Source: Pseudoscleropodium purum
Lineage: Eukaryota; Streptophyta; Bryopsida; Hypnales; Brachytheciaceae
Length of the DNA: 64,000 nucleotides
Reading direction: 5' to 3'
NCBI GenBank assembly: GCA_963969395.1
Contig: OZ017802.1
Coordinates: 20,801,410 to 20,865,409, forward strand
Shown: positions 1 to 12,838 of the stretch, one piece after another
How the letters are laid out: every line of letters starts with the position of its first letter
Numbering within the stretch: the first letter of the stretch is position 1
Notes under the pieces: generated by a model
Databases searched by the model: none
What the model was told of the DNA's origin: nothing
The model's input: only the letters and a program-made list of their open reading frames with translations
Program-made: the position numbers and the translations under genes

Positions 1-35
1 ATGCTAACGGTTGGTTTCCGTGTGTGGTGTTGCAG

Positions 36-3000
36 ATCCCTTTCACGAGGTGAAGAGGAAGCGGGACAAGAAGAAAGATGTGAGTAATTTGAGCATGGAA
101 TTTGTGTTATGCTGCAGAGTGGAGTGAGATTGAATGGAGAGATTGATTGAAGTGTGAAGGCTTGCTGACTCGTTACTTATACCTGATTTATCTGCAGAGC
201 GGAGGGTTGAAGGAGGCTACGGATGTGAGGGGGCGACCAGGGAGCGGGGGCAATTTTGGAAGGGGAGGCGGACGCAGTGGTGGTGGACGAGGAAGTTCGT
301 TGCCTCGTTTCGGTTCGCAAGGTAAGTGTGATGGCCGTCCCAGAGAATTATGTAGTACGTGTGCAATATGCCGGAATGCACACATGGCATATCGATTCCA
401 TGCGAAATGTTGGGATGAAGATTCCGATACGTGGTGATGGATAGGTTCTCGCTGTTCCTTCGTGACTGTCGGGGAGGATAGCATTGAACAAGACCGATCT
501 GGAAGGGGTGGTTGATGACTTTCTCTTGGACATACTCTTGCACTGTTACAGTTTTTATCTGTAAGTCAGTTGGTCTAAGCACAGCATGTCGATGGGGCAG
601 TCCTCGGAAGAATGTTTGTCTTGTCAGGAAACACTGTGGCATGTAATTATGCGTGTGAACTAGTTTTATGTAGCGTATATGGGTTTGAATTTTCATATGC
701 AATTGCTGAGGCTTTTCTTTGGGGGGTTTGCTTGTGTGTTGTGTGGAATGGTCCAGAGCACGGCGGAGGGCGAGGTCGACCTGATGGAAGGGAGAATGGC
801 ATGCACCCCAGTTCTCGTGGTTCGAGCGCAGTTTCCAGCTCAAGTCCTGCTCCTGGTCAAGCAAAGCCAACATCGGCAGCGCCGACGTAAGTATAAGATC
901 ATTCTTGTGACGCTTTCTGAACATCTTGATCGTCAAAGTCTTTGCTGCAGCAACAACTGACTATATTTTGACGTTCCTTTGCTCATTAATTTAGTGTCGA
1001 AGAGGGATGACTTCGCTGAACTGTTACTGCGTTATTTCTTCTTTACCACTGTGGTCTCCATGTTCCTTATTTCCCATTGAGATTCTCAACGAATGGTGCA
1101 CGCTACACGATTTGGGCCTTTCCGTATCGCTCTCGCGTGGCTCCGTGCTATGGATTTTGGAACTGACGTAACATGCTATTTTCAGGGCGGTACCACCCTC
1201 AACAACTTCTCAACCAGCTGCAGCACCACAAGCTCAGGGTGCGAGCTCAGGAAGTGGGAGTTTTTCGGGAGTTCCAAACGGAAGCAGTGGGTATGTGAGG
1301 CCTGCTCCAGCTCCCCAAGGGGCATGGGCGTCTGGGCACGGCACAATGGCTGACATTTTGAAAGCACGGGCTGCCCCTTCCCCCAGCTTCCAGGCGCCGA
1401 GCGCTTCTCCTGCCTTTCCTAGCGCCCAACCCTCATTGAGTCAGTCTTATCCAGCAGCAGCCTCGTCTGTACAATCATCGGAAGCATCCGAGTTTTATTC
1501 GTCCAGTACAGACCCTGTACTTGATTCCTCTGTAGATTCTGGTGGCGGAGGCACCCAAGCGGCAATCGGAACGGTGGGTAACCAGCGACCTATCGGCTCA
1601 GTTACGTCGAGTGTAGAGGCAAGCTTAGAATCAGATGTGGCAGTGGCTCAAGCCGTTGCCTCCGAACCAAGTTCAGTGGTAGGAGCAGCAGACACGAGAG
1701 ATGCGCAGACAGAGGTGGAGGTTGCTGAGGAGGGACCATCTTCTCCTCCGGTATTTTCACCAGCTCCTAGTCCAGATGTGAGCGTGGAAGAAGCTAGCAC
1801 AATCACGGAAGGTCAGCAGTCTGGTGGGCTGAGTGCACTGGGCGGCAGTCACTTTAATGGTCGGCCCCTCTATGCACCCCTGCAACAGCCCGTTGGCACA
1901 CAGAAAGGTAGCGATTTTGAGTGGTGAAAGTCATTATTAGGTGTTTAGATCTGAAATAGCGTCGTAGCGTAGGCGGTTGTGGAGTTAGCATTTTATTGTG
2001 TTATTGTAAGGTAATGATGTGCAGGGCGTCCTGTGTTGGGACTAATGAGTGGTTGATTTGTGTCCTGGCAGCTTCACCCGGTGTCTCCTTAGAGTGGAAG
2101 GCGAAGGCCACAGGCCAGAGTTCGGTAGGGGTGCCTTCTGACGGTGGTTCACAATCTGTGGGGGCCGTGGACCCAACCTTATTGGCCCAATCGTACCAGG
2201 CTCTGAGTCTACAGGAAGACGAACCCGTGATAATTCCGACTCATTTTCGAGTGCCGGAAGCTGATCGGTCTCACCTGAGCTTCGGTAGCTTTGGAGCGGA
2301 CTTCAATACCGGTTTTGGGACAAGCCTTGGGCTGGAGGAAGTGGAGAAGTCCAAGCACGTGGAAACGATTGCCGCAGAGGAGGCAACAGTGGACCACTCC
2401 GCTCCCGCCAGGTGAACTTGTCAGCAGTGTTCATTCTGCTATTTTCTTCGTGTAACATATCTGACAACGTAATTGAGACATGGCCAGAGTAGATTCTCTG
2501 ATTATAAACCGAAAGTTTCCAACGGAGACTTGACTTCATCCTTCAAAAACATGTGCGAGAATCCAAATTAGGCCGAAGTAACAAACTATTGCATGAAAAG
2601 CGGCGGTAGTCAATTCATCTCACAATTTTGATGAGAGGGGCCCTCCGCACTTTTACGTGGTTCATCTGACGTTGGTCTGTGCGGCTTGCATACCGGTAAT
2701 CCGATTCTTTGAGAATATGTGTATGCGTATGTCTCCTGGATGTCTCTCGTGTGCAAGAGTGGACAATTGGGGGTAGCTTTTATGGTGCCGGTGCGTGCTT
2801 CTCCGTCTGTGTGCTTATCTAATATCGAAGCAATCACGGGTGGAGTGCAGTGTGGAAACCCAAGTGGAGATGGGGCAGTCATATGGGCATCAACAAGCAT
2901 CGACAACGGTGGAGAGCATGAGTGGTAGCCTGGAGACGCTGTCAGTGGCTCACCCGGCTCCAGTCGTTCCAACACAGGAGCAGCACGGCAAAGCGGATGC

Positions 3001-4684
3001 CATGGTGCAGCAGAGCCCTGGGTACTTCTTGGGAGCGTCCAACTACCCGGGTTTTGGGTTGATGCCCCAGATGCCGGGTGGGCAGTACGGGTACGAACAA
3101 GCCGAATCTCAGGCGCAGGACGTATCTCGAATTCCGAGCATGATGGTAAGTGTCTGGAGCATATGAGTGTCATTGTGGTCCGTGGAGTCGCGCTTTGATA
3201 TATGTCTTTATGTTTTGTGTTTCTGGTGGACATGGTTCTTTTGAAGATTGGTCGGTATGGTAGCGTTCGGGGTTTTCGAGGATATGTGCTGTGTGCGGAG
3301 CGAGTGCGTATGTTCCGTGGAATCTGTGTGATTGGGTCTTGAGTGGGGTTGTCCTGACGGAGGATGTTCGGTGCTGCAGCCCGCTTATGACCCGACGACC
3401 AGTTACTACACATCGGCTTTTCGTGGCGCAGAGGCGGATCGACTTTATCCTCCTTACGTTCCTACGAACACGAGCAGCAAGTACAGTAGCAACATTGGTC
3501 TGATGACAGCTCCTTCTCTGCCATCATCTCAGGAGGTGAGGGTTAGGTTTAGGGCTTGATTGCCTTGACTTTGGGAGTGTGATGACTGGATATCTATGTT
3601 TTGGTTGTGCAAGGTGATGAGGTCGAGCTTGAATTTTCATGCGTATGTTTGCCATGCAGGGAGCGAGTCCGATGATTGTCTCTTCGGGACCCAGTGCTAC
3701 TCCCAGTTCTCAGGCGGGCAGCAACGTGCAGAGCGCCCAGGCGATGCCTCAACAACTTCCGGTGCATTACACGCAACCCCATTCAGTGCAGTACGGTGGC
3801 AATTACGTGGGTTATCAGTATGTGCCTCAGAATTATCCTTATTTGCAGCCTCCGTATCCGCACCACATGTACAACTCGAGCAACAGCGCGTATGCTCAGC
3901 CCCCTGCGGGTTCCAGCTACCCTCCGTCGGCCGGTTCGTCGTATCCTAGCGGTGGAGCGCCTACCGTGAAGTTTCCGATGCCTCAGTACAAGCCCGTGGC
4001 TGGTGTGGGCAATGCGCCTCATTCGGCCCCCGGGATCGGGTACAGTGGGTACGCGACGACTCCGTCTGGGTATGCTTCGAATCCTGCGGTGACGACGGGC
4101 AACACGTCTGGTTACGAGGACGTGAGCACGTCTCATTACAAGGACAACAACCTGTATATTCCCAGCCAGCAGGTGCGATGTGGTGGTGATGGTCGAGAGT
4201 GGTTGTAGGGCATTGGGTGATGTGGGTTGTGAGGTTGTTTAGTAGTCTTGGGAGGTGGAGGTGCGAGACTTGTTTTTTGATGGGTGAGCGGTTTGTTGTG
4301 TGGATTCCTTTTGGGGAAGATGGACTTACAGTGTTGTTGGTGTCGAATTGGCAGCCTGGAGACAGCTCTGGGGCATGGATCCAGACGGCGATGCCGCGTG
4401 ACATGGGCCCTTCCGGAGGCATGCAGACGAGCTCGTACTACAATTTGGCGAGCCAGGGTCAGCACAGCGGATATGCACACTCACAGCAACCGACGCACGG
4501 TCACGCCCATCCGAACGCCGGTTATACGAACTTGTATCATCCGTCTCAAGCCGCCCCCATGGTGAGCCATCAGATGCTTCAACAGCCGCAAGGCATGGGA
4601 GAGGGATCTGGGAACACGCAAGCCGGAGGTTACCAGCAGCAACCGCAACGGACCCAGCAGACGTGGAACAACTCGAACTATTAG
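36..4684 (+). CDS. GBF-interacting protein 1-like (GIP1/DUF1296 family), 3' part, nine exons
   Basis: The exons I can join in frame with GT-AG introns are 36-79, 198-321, 757-886, 1186-1907, 2072-2411, 2851-3145, 3380-3535, 3660-4172 and 4355-4684 (stop TAG 4682-4684). The first exon encodes DPFHEVKRKRDKKKD, the end of the conserved N-terminal DUF1296 helical module of plant GIP1 proteins. A Gly/Arg-rich stretch follows (GRGGGRSGGGRG), then Ser/Ala/Pro-rich low-complexity sequence containing a MADI-type motif. Exon 5 has the family motif PVIIPTHFRVPEADRSHLSFGSFG in two conserved blocks. A Tyr/Pro/Gln-rich tail ends QRTQQTWNNSNY, as in the family. In plants these proteins bind G-box factors and act as nuclear, chaperone-like or transcriptional co-regulators; this is family knowledge. 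The start codon and upstream exons lie outside the window. Exon joints 5/6 (2411/2851) were chosen by phase and are the least certain. Confidence 0.9.
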
Positions 4685-5640
4685 TTTTGTATGGGTTGCT
4701 ATGGATATTTGGAAGATGCGTCGTGGTTGTTGGTTTTTTTGTTGCAGTAATTTTATAGAGCGCCGTCTGAGTGGAGCAGATCGACGTTGTGAGAATGCAT
4801 GGAGGCTGTTGCACCTGGGGCTCTTGTTGATTAGGCAGTTTAGGTTAGGCTAGGCCATGCGGGGTCAAGGAAGAGTAAATACAAGTTTGACGGACACGGT
4901 AGGGTGCATGCTGTTGGTTGAGTTGGCGACACGACCGGATGCATGCAACTCGATTATGGTAGGAGTGTGTCATACGCCGGCAGCGAGGGACGGTGCGCAA
5001 GCTCCATTTTCATGGAAGGCGTGACATGCGGTTGTACCATTCGAGCTACTCGTTTTGGCAGTTCTTTGGATGCCTCTGTTTCATAATTTTAATTGGTAGT
5101 GTTAAGTTTGGCTCTTTTTTCACCTCGACAACGGTTTCCTAGTTTTTCCCTCATTGCGAAGATCGTTCCAGGGTTCAAATTAGAGTGGAGTGGCTGTAAT
5201 CCGAAAGTGCCTTGTTGTGACCATTTATTTTCTCATGCTGAGTTCGCTCTTGTGCATGAAACTTTTTCTGGCTCTTGCACGCCTCTTTCTTCAGTTTCGT
5301 TGTATCGCAATCATTGAGATGGGGTTGAGATATCAATGCGTTGTTTATCGATGGTTAAGGTTTGTTTGGGATTGTGAATTTGAGGATTGAGGTCTTTGTC
5401 TGGTCGGCAGCATCTCGTGAGTATCGAAGTATGTAATGAGGCTTGGCGTAATGAAATAATCCACAGTGCTGCTGAATTAGGTGTACAGTTCAACATCACC
5501 ATCCAGACGAGGTATGAAAAGCGCCGGAAGGATCATCTGAAACCGAGCATCCTTCCAAATTCACAAATTGTTACTCTTTGTAACCGAGCATCCTTCCAGA
5601 ATCACAAATTGTTACTCATTGTAGAAACCTAATCTCAACC
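4685..5640 (+). other. 3' flank of the GIP1-like gene
   Basis: This stretch should hold the 3' UTR and downstream flank of the GIP1-like gene. It keeps a moderate GC content to about 5.4 kb and then turns AT-rich. I see no second gene; open frames here have no recognisable domain. A 41-bp tandem duplication sits at 5541-5622. Confidence 0.5.
5541..5622. repeat. 41-bp tandem duplication, two copies
   Basis: Two near-identical units begin aaccgagcatccttcca at 5541 and 5582 and both end near tgttactcttgt/tgttactcattgt. The period is 41 bp with only a few differences, so the duplication is recent. Confidence 0.8.
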
Positions 5641-8600
5641 TCAATTAGTATCCTTATACTTTGAAGAGACATCCCTGGTCTCTTTTTTAAGGTACTTGCA
5701 CCTAATTTTGAACTATTTCTAAAGCAAGCCCTACATGATATTTGTCTAAAATGTACCATCCTTATTCATGAGAGCCCAACATGTCAATTTTAGATGGATT
5801 GTTTTGAAATTAATAGTTAATTCTTATAATATTCCAAAAAATTTGAAGTAATATAAACTTGTTTGAAAGTTTATTAGGACAAAATTAGGTTCAATTACCT
5901 TAACTCCTAAATGAATCTATAGATTATAGAATAATCTATAGATCAAATCCTCATTTGTTCAAGTTTTTCATATTCTTCTTATCTCTACTTAAACTAATTT
6001 AAAACCTTGCACAATATTCATAAAGCACTAAATGATCTAGTTGATCACATTTTTGAAGAAAGAACAAAAAATTATTTTTCAACATACTTAGATAAACATT
6101 AATTATTTCATGTAGCTCACGTAGTAAACCTTAAAAAAATTCATCATCCATTAAGTAGATGAGGTTTATTTTAGGAGTTGTCAAGATGGGGTAGTCATGA
6201 GCTCATTCACCTCACCTATTTCTATTTTGGAAGTAGATGATTTGATGAATATTTCACAAAATTTTATTCTACAATAGTATTTGAACCACGACTCCACTTA
6301 AAACCAACCCCTACTTGATTCTTGCCTAAAATGTACAACCTCCATTTACATGAGCCTAGGGTTGATTTTACTAGATGCATCTATTTCCAACACTTTGACA
6401 CTTTGACAGTTCATAGTTCATTCCTTTGGTGTCCAACTAAATCTAGTCTATTTGAATATATAATCTACTTTTGACTCCCAAGAACATCCACCAAATCTTA
6501 ACAACTACCAAAACTCAACAATAGAGAGTACAATAATAGGAACCATTCTTAAATGTTTATATAGACAATATTAGATGAAGTTACCTGTTAAGAATCAAAC
6601 AATGTCATTAATAGGTAATGAGGATTGTTGAGGAAAAGTGTCAATATATGAGAAGTGTTTTTAAAAAAATAAGGCAATGGCCATGTGCTCAACAATACTT
6701 TAGTAAAGCACGGGTTGTAAGTTCAAGAGAATATAACCATGTATGTAGCTACTAAAAAATTCATGCTCTTGATGTATAAGGTGGGTACATCCAAATTTGC
6801 ACCTTGCCTAAAACAATCATTTCTAAAATCAGTATGTATATATGATGAAGAATGATTTTAGAACAAAAGACTTTTAAAAAACTTTAACGTTTTTAAATTC
6901 TTGTATACACTATCTAAAAGTCTCGTTCTTTGGTGCATTGAAACCTTTTCTTTCAATTGCACTAGTAGAAAATGCTAGAATTTCAACAGAATTCTGTTGA
7001 TTTTGTTAATTGCCAACAAAAAAGTATGAAAATTCAAACAATCTAATAATAGTAATCATGCACAATAGCAAATAGTGTCGATTTCAAGGGTATCCAACTT
7101 CTAAACAAGTCTCATCATTACAAGTAAAGTGAAGTATGTGGTTTTATGCAAAATATTAGAAAATATATAACAATTATTATTACAATGGCTCTCATAAGAT
7201 TTGATACACTTCAAACTTGCCATAACAAATTAACAAATTAGATTTTTTTTCAACAAATTTTGGATATGTTGAGATACAAATGAAGTACTTGTATAAAATA
7301 AATTTTCAAACTTTTTATATAATTCTTATTTAAAAAATATTTCATCAAATTTATTAGTGAAATTATTTTTTAATACAAGTTTAATTTTCTCAAGATTCAT
7401 CAATAAGTTGTATAAGAACTCTTCTGGGAATTTTGTCATTAAGAATTTCACAAATTTTAAATTTTAATTGGATGGAATATTATTGCCTAAAATTTGACTA
7501 CAAATATTTATTCTTTCTTTAATTTACTCCAAAAATCTCCACGATTTTTCAAATTCTTTTTAATGAAAGAATATTATTTGCACTATGGAATGTCCAATTT
7601 CTGTTGAAAATATTAAATTTTTAATTCTCAATTAGATATAGCAATGTTTGTAAGCCACTATAAGTTACAAGAATTTTTGAACCTTAGAGAATAATTTGTA
7701 CTCCAATAATTTAGCCTTAAACCTTTGTGAAGCAAGGAAACTATTGTAAGATATGTAATCTTGTGTTTCAAATAATTTAGCCATCTAACAATATTAAATT
7801 GTATGATATTGAATTGTGCATGTTGTGGATACACATTTTCTACAAAAATTTCCTGATAATTGGACAATGCATTTTGAAGATCATAATGTTTGTACAAAGT
7901 GTATATCAAATGTGGAAAATAAGATTTTCCAAGGTGCTTTGATTCAATGAGCAATAGGTGTGAAGGAAATTTCTAAAAATGAATCAATTCAATAGTGTGA
8001 GTAGTTGACAATTCAAAAATGACACATTATGCATGTGTTCTATTATCCTACAAAATTCTCCATGCTTTTTGAAATCCATGATGGTTTAGAACACATACTT
8101 CTATGCAAATAATTATAGAAAGAATAGTCACTTATAGGATATTTTTTGGTGGTTTTGGTTTTGAAACACCAAAGTATACCGAAAACAATGATTTGTCATA
8201 GACATCTACAACATGACTTCTTCCTATGATCATCTTTCATGATGAAACCCAATCACATGTCTTGGTATCCATGACATTTTTGAATACAAAGAGTAGAGGC
8301 TCGTTTCTATAGTACCATTGCAAGAAGCACATTTGTGCTACAGTAGTGAATGATTCAATGAGAATCCTTCAATCAAGAATATCATCATAAAGCTTGAACC
8401 ACCTAGAGTGAAGTGTGTAGGCAAAGACTCAAGGAAAGGATCTCCCGTTCTATTGATCAAGAATGATATGTTTTCTTCATCACCTAAAAGTCGACCAGAA
8501 CTAGTTCTTTTTTCATGGTCACATTTTTGTTATGGTGCTCATAAATTTCTTTGTCATGAAAACTTACATTCATAAAACAACCTTCTTGATACAATCATCT

Positions 8601-9560
8601 ATTTTGATATATGTATAATTATTTTGGAAATCATGATTTGATTAGTCCATATTGTGATTACAACCCCTAACAACAAATGAGCTTTTTATGATAATATCCA
8701 TCTCTAAACGGAATTCATGCTTTCCAACTACACAAGGAACAAAAGTGGTTGCTCATACTCTAAAAGGTCAAACATCACACAAAAAACCTCAAGTTAGGTT
8801 TGAAACCTTTCACATTTTAAGATCCTATCATTCAACTTTGAATTTTCTACCCAACAAAGTAGAAAGTCTTCCACTACACTAATGGCAATCTTGCATATGG
8901 TACTACGAGTGTTCATGTAATCTCAAGGAGAAACTCCATACGGTTGAATGGACAACGAAACTCAAAATGTGATCGATTTCATGAGAATTTTTGGATCACT
9001 CTGTAAGCTATGAAATACAATGAATGTATTCACCTCTGCTCAATATATTAAAACTCCAACTAAATTCATGCTTGTGTGCACGAGGGATCCTCAGAAGGAA
9101 AGCGCACGTTCATGCATGTAGGGGGCAAAGCCTGACGACGAATAGTGAACATGCATCTCTCGATACAGTCTTCCTCGAAATAGTCACTTGGATACATTTG
9201 TACTCAAGACGAACTAGGTATATAATATATGTATTTTGTGTGCAGACCAGAGTACAGTTTCCCACAAGCTTGTCACTCTTCAAGACATATATGGATGTCA
9301 TTTTACGAAGAACAACACACTCCCGCATTTAACAGTGACAATAATTTCTAATCAGGAAATTCAAATCAAGGAGGGCACTATTGATTATTACTCTACTTCC
9401 ATTTCATAAGTCATTCCACATTTGATGTAAAATAGTGTAGTAACTTGAGACACGTCTGGAGACCGCTTACTACCTGCGTCTTGACACTTTCATTTACAGT
9501 AGATTATCTTCACTCCGGAGTCCTAACCTGACGTTAATCAAGGTTCACTGCATGCATATG
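5641..9560. other. AT-rich intergenic spacer, no supported gene
   Basis: Long AT-rich DNA with stops in every frame. It reads like heavily mutated old transposon sequence but no domain can be recognised. About 8.1-8.9 kb has slightly richer codon-like text, still with no long frame. From 9.03 kb the sequence becomes less AT-rich towards the next gene. Confidence 0.5.
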
Positions 9561-10076
9561 ATAGACTCAATGGCTCCGAGAAATTCTCAAACATTCACAA
9601 GGAGCAGCACAATTCCAAAACAATCTGTCTCAAATCAATACATACAGCTAGCGGCATAACGTAGCATACACAACTAGAAGGCAAATACAGACGGAAGGAA
9701 AGATTTCACAAAATGGAAGGAAGCCATCTTCGTTTTAGTGGCGAAAATTGAAGAGCATAGCAGCCTCGATTTTAAGGCTCTATTGGCACTAATCTATGGT
9801 ACAGCCACCAACGCTTGAGCCCTTTACTCCGCGTCGTGGTATTAGAGTACAAAATTTGAAAAGACCTTCACATCACCATAGACAGCTAAAGCAGGCAGTG
9901 CAAATTCCAATCCTCCTCCTATTGCACAGCTTCGCACAGACGGAAAGGTAAGATTCACACCAGCCCCTTCACTGTTGAGTGGTGCCTCGCGCAGATCTCC
10001 CTGCATAGATCACCATAGCTGACTCTAAATCTGTGAAAATACAAATGAATAAAACTGGGGAACCCTTCCTCGCCCC
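9561..10076 (-). other. 3' flank of the BTB gene
   Basis: Moderate-GC sequence directly downstream of the BTB stop codon (10077-10079). It is likely 3' UTR; no frame continues and no domain is visible. Confidence 0.4.
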
Positions 10077-11270
10077 TTACATGGACCTGTTTCCTCTGTG
10101 ATGCCGCACAATCTCCGACCCTCCGGAGCTGTTGGAAAAATTCCTGGACTCCTGTGCCGCCAAAGCTCCTTCCGAAATCACAGCTGCATGATCCCGCCGA
10201 TGCTTCGAATGCTTGGCAACTTCGCCGTACCGATGCGCCAGCAGAATGAAGATCAACGTCCGCTCATCCGCAGCTTGTCCACAACGAGTACAGAAGGCAT
10301 GTGAGTAGTACGTGCTGACAGCCCACGCAGGGGACTTGCAGCTCTCGCTCTCGTCGCTCCCCGCACAGGGGCACACACAACCAGGCTTAGCATTCAGAAG
10401 CTTCAAGGAGCAGGTGGAGTCGCACCCCACAGACCATCTCTGCTTGTTGGCGAAGTTCTCGCCGGAGTAGTACATGGCCGCAGCCATGTACATCTCAGCC
10501 AGGTGGCGAGGAGAAAACGAGGAAGGACACCGTCCACAACCAGTACAAAACGTGTGCCGGTGGTGGAAACTCAGCGCCCAGGAGGTGTGGGAGTCTTTCC
10601 CAGCGCACTCACACCGAATGCCTTTCTCAATGTCGTCCATTCGAGCCACAAGAAAGAGCTTGGACGGGTCCTTCAGCTCCTCGGGAAGGTCGGGGAAGTC
10701 ACCATTCGGTCTTGGCTTGGGAGTTGGTCTTTGGGAAGAGGAGGAAGAAGAAGGAGAAGACGGAACATCGATGCCGTAGCATTCGAGCTCCATCTTCAGA
10801 CGGAAAAGCTCACTGTCCGACATCTTCGGCAAAGCCTCGAAGCTCCCGTAACGTAGAATGAGCACCAAGTTGTGGAATGTGGCCTCGTCGCAGTCCAACA
10901 CCACCGGGTCGGGAATGCGCTGCTTCTCCAAGAGGGAAGCGAAGTAAGTGGAGTGCTTGAGCGTGTGCGCGGAGACTGTGAAGGGGGAACGGGTGCGACC
11001 CACGTAGAAGGTTATGTCTGAGGGACGGGGCAGAACTTCACGAGGTCGATCTTTCTCCCGAGAATGTACGCGCTCCATGTGAGTGTTGACGTTGTGCGTG
11101 CGCAAGTGATCCATCGTCGCCTCCGCTGCGTCCTCCGAAGCGGATATCACATCCTTCGCAGCGGAACGAGGAGGCATTCTCACGACCGAGATCCCTTGCT
11201 GCTTCTGTTGCTCGAAACAATCCAGCCGAGGCTCAAGCGACGACGGCAAGAAGAAGTCGGACAGATTCAT
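10077..11270 (-). CDS. BTB (KCTD/T1-like) protein with duplicated Cys-rich motif
   Basis: An apparently intronless 397-residue protein. I chose the ATG at 11268-11270 (MNLSDFFLP), because the frame upstream only offers non-ATG codons; a later ATG (MPPRSAAKD) is possible. Residues about 85-167 form a BTB fold of the K+-channel-tetramerisation type: ITFYVG, a TLKHSTYFASLL helix, VVLDCDEATFHNLVLILRYG, then a LKMELECYGI end. Such domains form oligomers and often recruit CUL3; this is family knowledge, not shown here. A Ser-rich linker (171-180) leads to two similar units: C220-x-C222...WALSFHHRHTFCTGCG (C242, C245) and C298-x-C300-x-C302...WAVSTYYSHAFCTRCG (C327, C330). They look like an internally duplicated zinc-binding module I cannot name. 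It has no operon-like neighbour; the upstream DNA is CT-rich on its sense strand. The function is unknown. Confidence 0.8.
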   Translation of the reverse strand: MNLSDFFLPSSLEPRLDCFEQQKQQGISVVRMPPRSAAKDVISASEDAAEATMDHLRTHNVNTHMERVHSREKDRPREVLPRPSDITFYVGRTRSPFTVSAHTLKHSTYFASLLEKQRIPDPVVLDCDEATFHNLVLILRYGSFEALPKMSDSELFRLKMELECYGIDVPSSPSSSSSSQRPTPKPRPNGDFPDLPEELKDPSKLFLVARMDDIEKGIRCECAGKDSHTSWALSFHHRHTFCTGCGRCPSSFSPRHLAEMYMAAAMYYSGENFANKQRWSVGCDSTCSLKLLNAKPGCVCPCAGSDESESCKSPAWAVSTYYSHAFCTRCGQAADERTLIFILLAHRYGEVAKHSKHRRDHAAVISEGALAAQESRNFSNSSGGSEIVRHHRGNRSM

Positions 11271-11898
11271 GGGATGCACAACCCTAACTATCACTCAGTC
11301 CAATCCCATTTGACACTCTCCAACAAAAATCGCAACACAATCACACGTGAACCCGAAACAAAACCCCAGCGATCGAATACTCCCACTAAAGCGTCCTCAC
11401 ACGCAGACATAAAAAGAAACTCACCATCCCAAACCCAACACGTAGGGGTGTGGCAACCCTACCCAACCCCCAACCCTACCGAAAGTGACAAAAGTCACAC
11501 AACCCAAAACCTACCGCTAACCGGCTACCTCAGCGAAGGGCGCACCAAAGCATCATTCACGTCACACACCCACTTTAAGTCGCCAATCTGGCAATCGGGA
11601 GAAGGACAGAAAGAGTAGATGATCCTCGCCTCACGTCAAGCTTGGCATCAGTACGGTGTCATGCACGCCCGGAGCTGAACTTGCGCTAGAGCGATCCCCA
11701 CCACCATACCCGCCTACACAGAACTTAACAGACACGACCATAGGCTCGGGTCTCAGAGCTAGGAAGCTTCAGAAAATCCCGACAGTGGAGCCCGAGAGTG
11801 GACCTGAGGCAGGGAGAGAGAGAAAGAGAGAGGAAGAGAGAGGGAGACAAAACTGGAACCAGCAACTAAGGGATCCGCACCTAAAACAGACACTTTTC
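11271..11898 (-). promoter_or_regulatory. 5' leader/promoter region of the BTB gene with CT-rich tract
   Basis: Read on the - strand this region lies immediately upstream of the BTB start codon. At 11813-11850 the + strand is a nearly pure GA run, so the gene's sense strand carries a CT/TC microsatellite of the kind often found near plant core promoters and in 5' leaders. No clear TATA box was found. Overlapping open frames on both strands here look spurious. Confidence 0.45.
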
Positions 11899-12105
11899 TT
11901 TCAAACCAGCAATTCTGAGCACGATTCTGTCTCAACAACACAATTCGGGTAAAATATCAGAACAGGATGTTAGCAAATGAAAAGCTGAAGTGAATGCAAT
12001 TGGTTTGAGAGTTTTCAGAGTTCTGTGAATATACTACGAATTTTCAAATTTGAGGTCGTAGAAACACCTACTATTGACATTAGGCTACCCTCAATCAAAC
12101 ATACT
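11899..12105. repeat. Diverged direct repeat, copy A
   Basis: This segment aligns by eye to 12839-13033 over about 200 bp: shared blocks include gatgttagcaaatgaaa, gaatatactac, ttttcaaa, ttgaggtc and tagaaacacct. It abuts the BTB promoter region, so the second copy appears to duplicate sequence from here. Copy A keeps C and G where copy B has T and A. Confidence 0.75.
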
Positions 12106-12838
12106 TGAACAACTAAGGGGGGGTTTATACACGGGGCCAAATTGAGGGCCCGTTGGAACTCTCCAAGTTTGAACCAATAGGATCACTCAATTTCTCCAAA
12201 TCCGGCCCAAGGCATTTATACTTGAGGCCAAATGGAACTACCACTCATCCTACATGTTGTCTTAGGTGGCATGGTTTTGGCGCCAAACCTTCCGACCCCA
12301 AGGAAGCAATCAAGCCAAGGTTTTTGGTGGTCGTAACTCCCATTTGGGGCTAGATTGGGGTCAGATTGGGCTCCACTGTTGGATTGTACAAATCTCCACC
12401 ATTTACTAAGGTATTTATTTTTTGGATAAATATTTGAGAAATTTCCTTCCAATTGCTCTCGTATTTATTTTGGAACTTTGGATGCAGTGGGGCTAATGTT
12501 GTGGGAGCAATGGGATGCATTGGTGTAATGTTGGAAGCACTAGGCCATATATCAAAATCATGTTTCTTAAATGAATGTTATGTACAAACTACAAAATGGC
12601 TATATAAATTGATATAAACATGTATTGTTTAATAATCACTTAAGGAGGGTTTTTTTTCATTAATGATAATCACTTTACACTTTCAAAATTGCCTCTGACC
12701 ATTAATTTGAATGTAATGAGTTTATTTTATTTATTAAATATAAATATTATATTAAATAAAATTAAAATTAAATATTTTTGATATTTTATATGCTTAAATT
12801 AAAAATAAAAAATCTCATCATATTAGAATATCTTTAAA
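12106..12838. other. Sequence between the two direct-repeat copies
   Basis: It starts with a G-run (12118-12124) and a GC-rich stretch (gggccaaattgagggcccg), then becomes AT-rich. No coding frame can be supported. It may be an insertion that accompanied the duplication; no terminal repeats were found. Confidence 0.35.

Noticed and set aside
217..936. 239-codon - strand frame opposite the GIP1-like gene
   Set aside because: It crosses exons and introns of the + strand gene, has no domain, and the + strand shows consistent splice sites and family motifs.
3783..4814. Arg-rich and Thr/Pro-rich - strand frames opposite GIP1 exons 8-9
   Set aside because: Shadows of the GC-rich coding strand; composition follows the complementary codons.
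10098..11618. + strand frames at 10.1-11.6 kb
   Set aside because: They are antisense to the BTB gene, which has a clear fold signature on the - strand.
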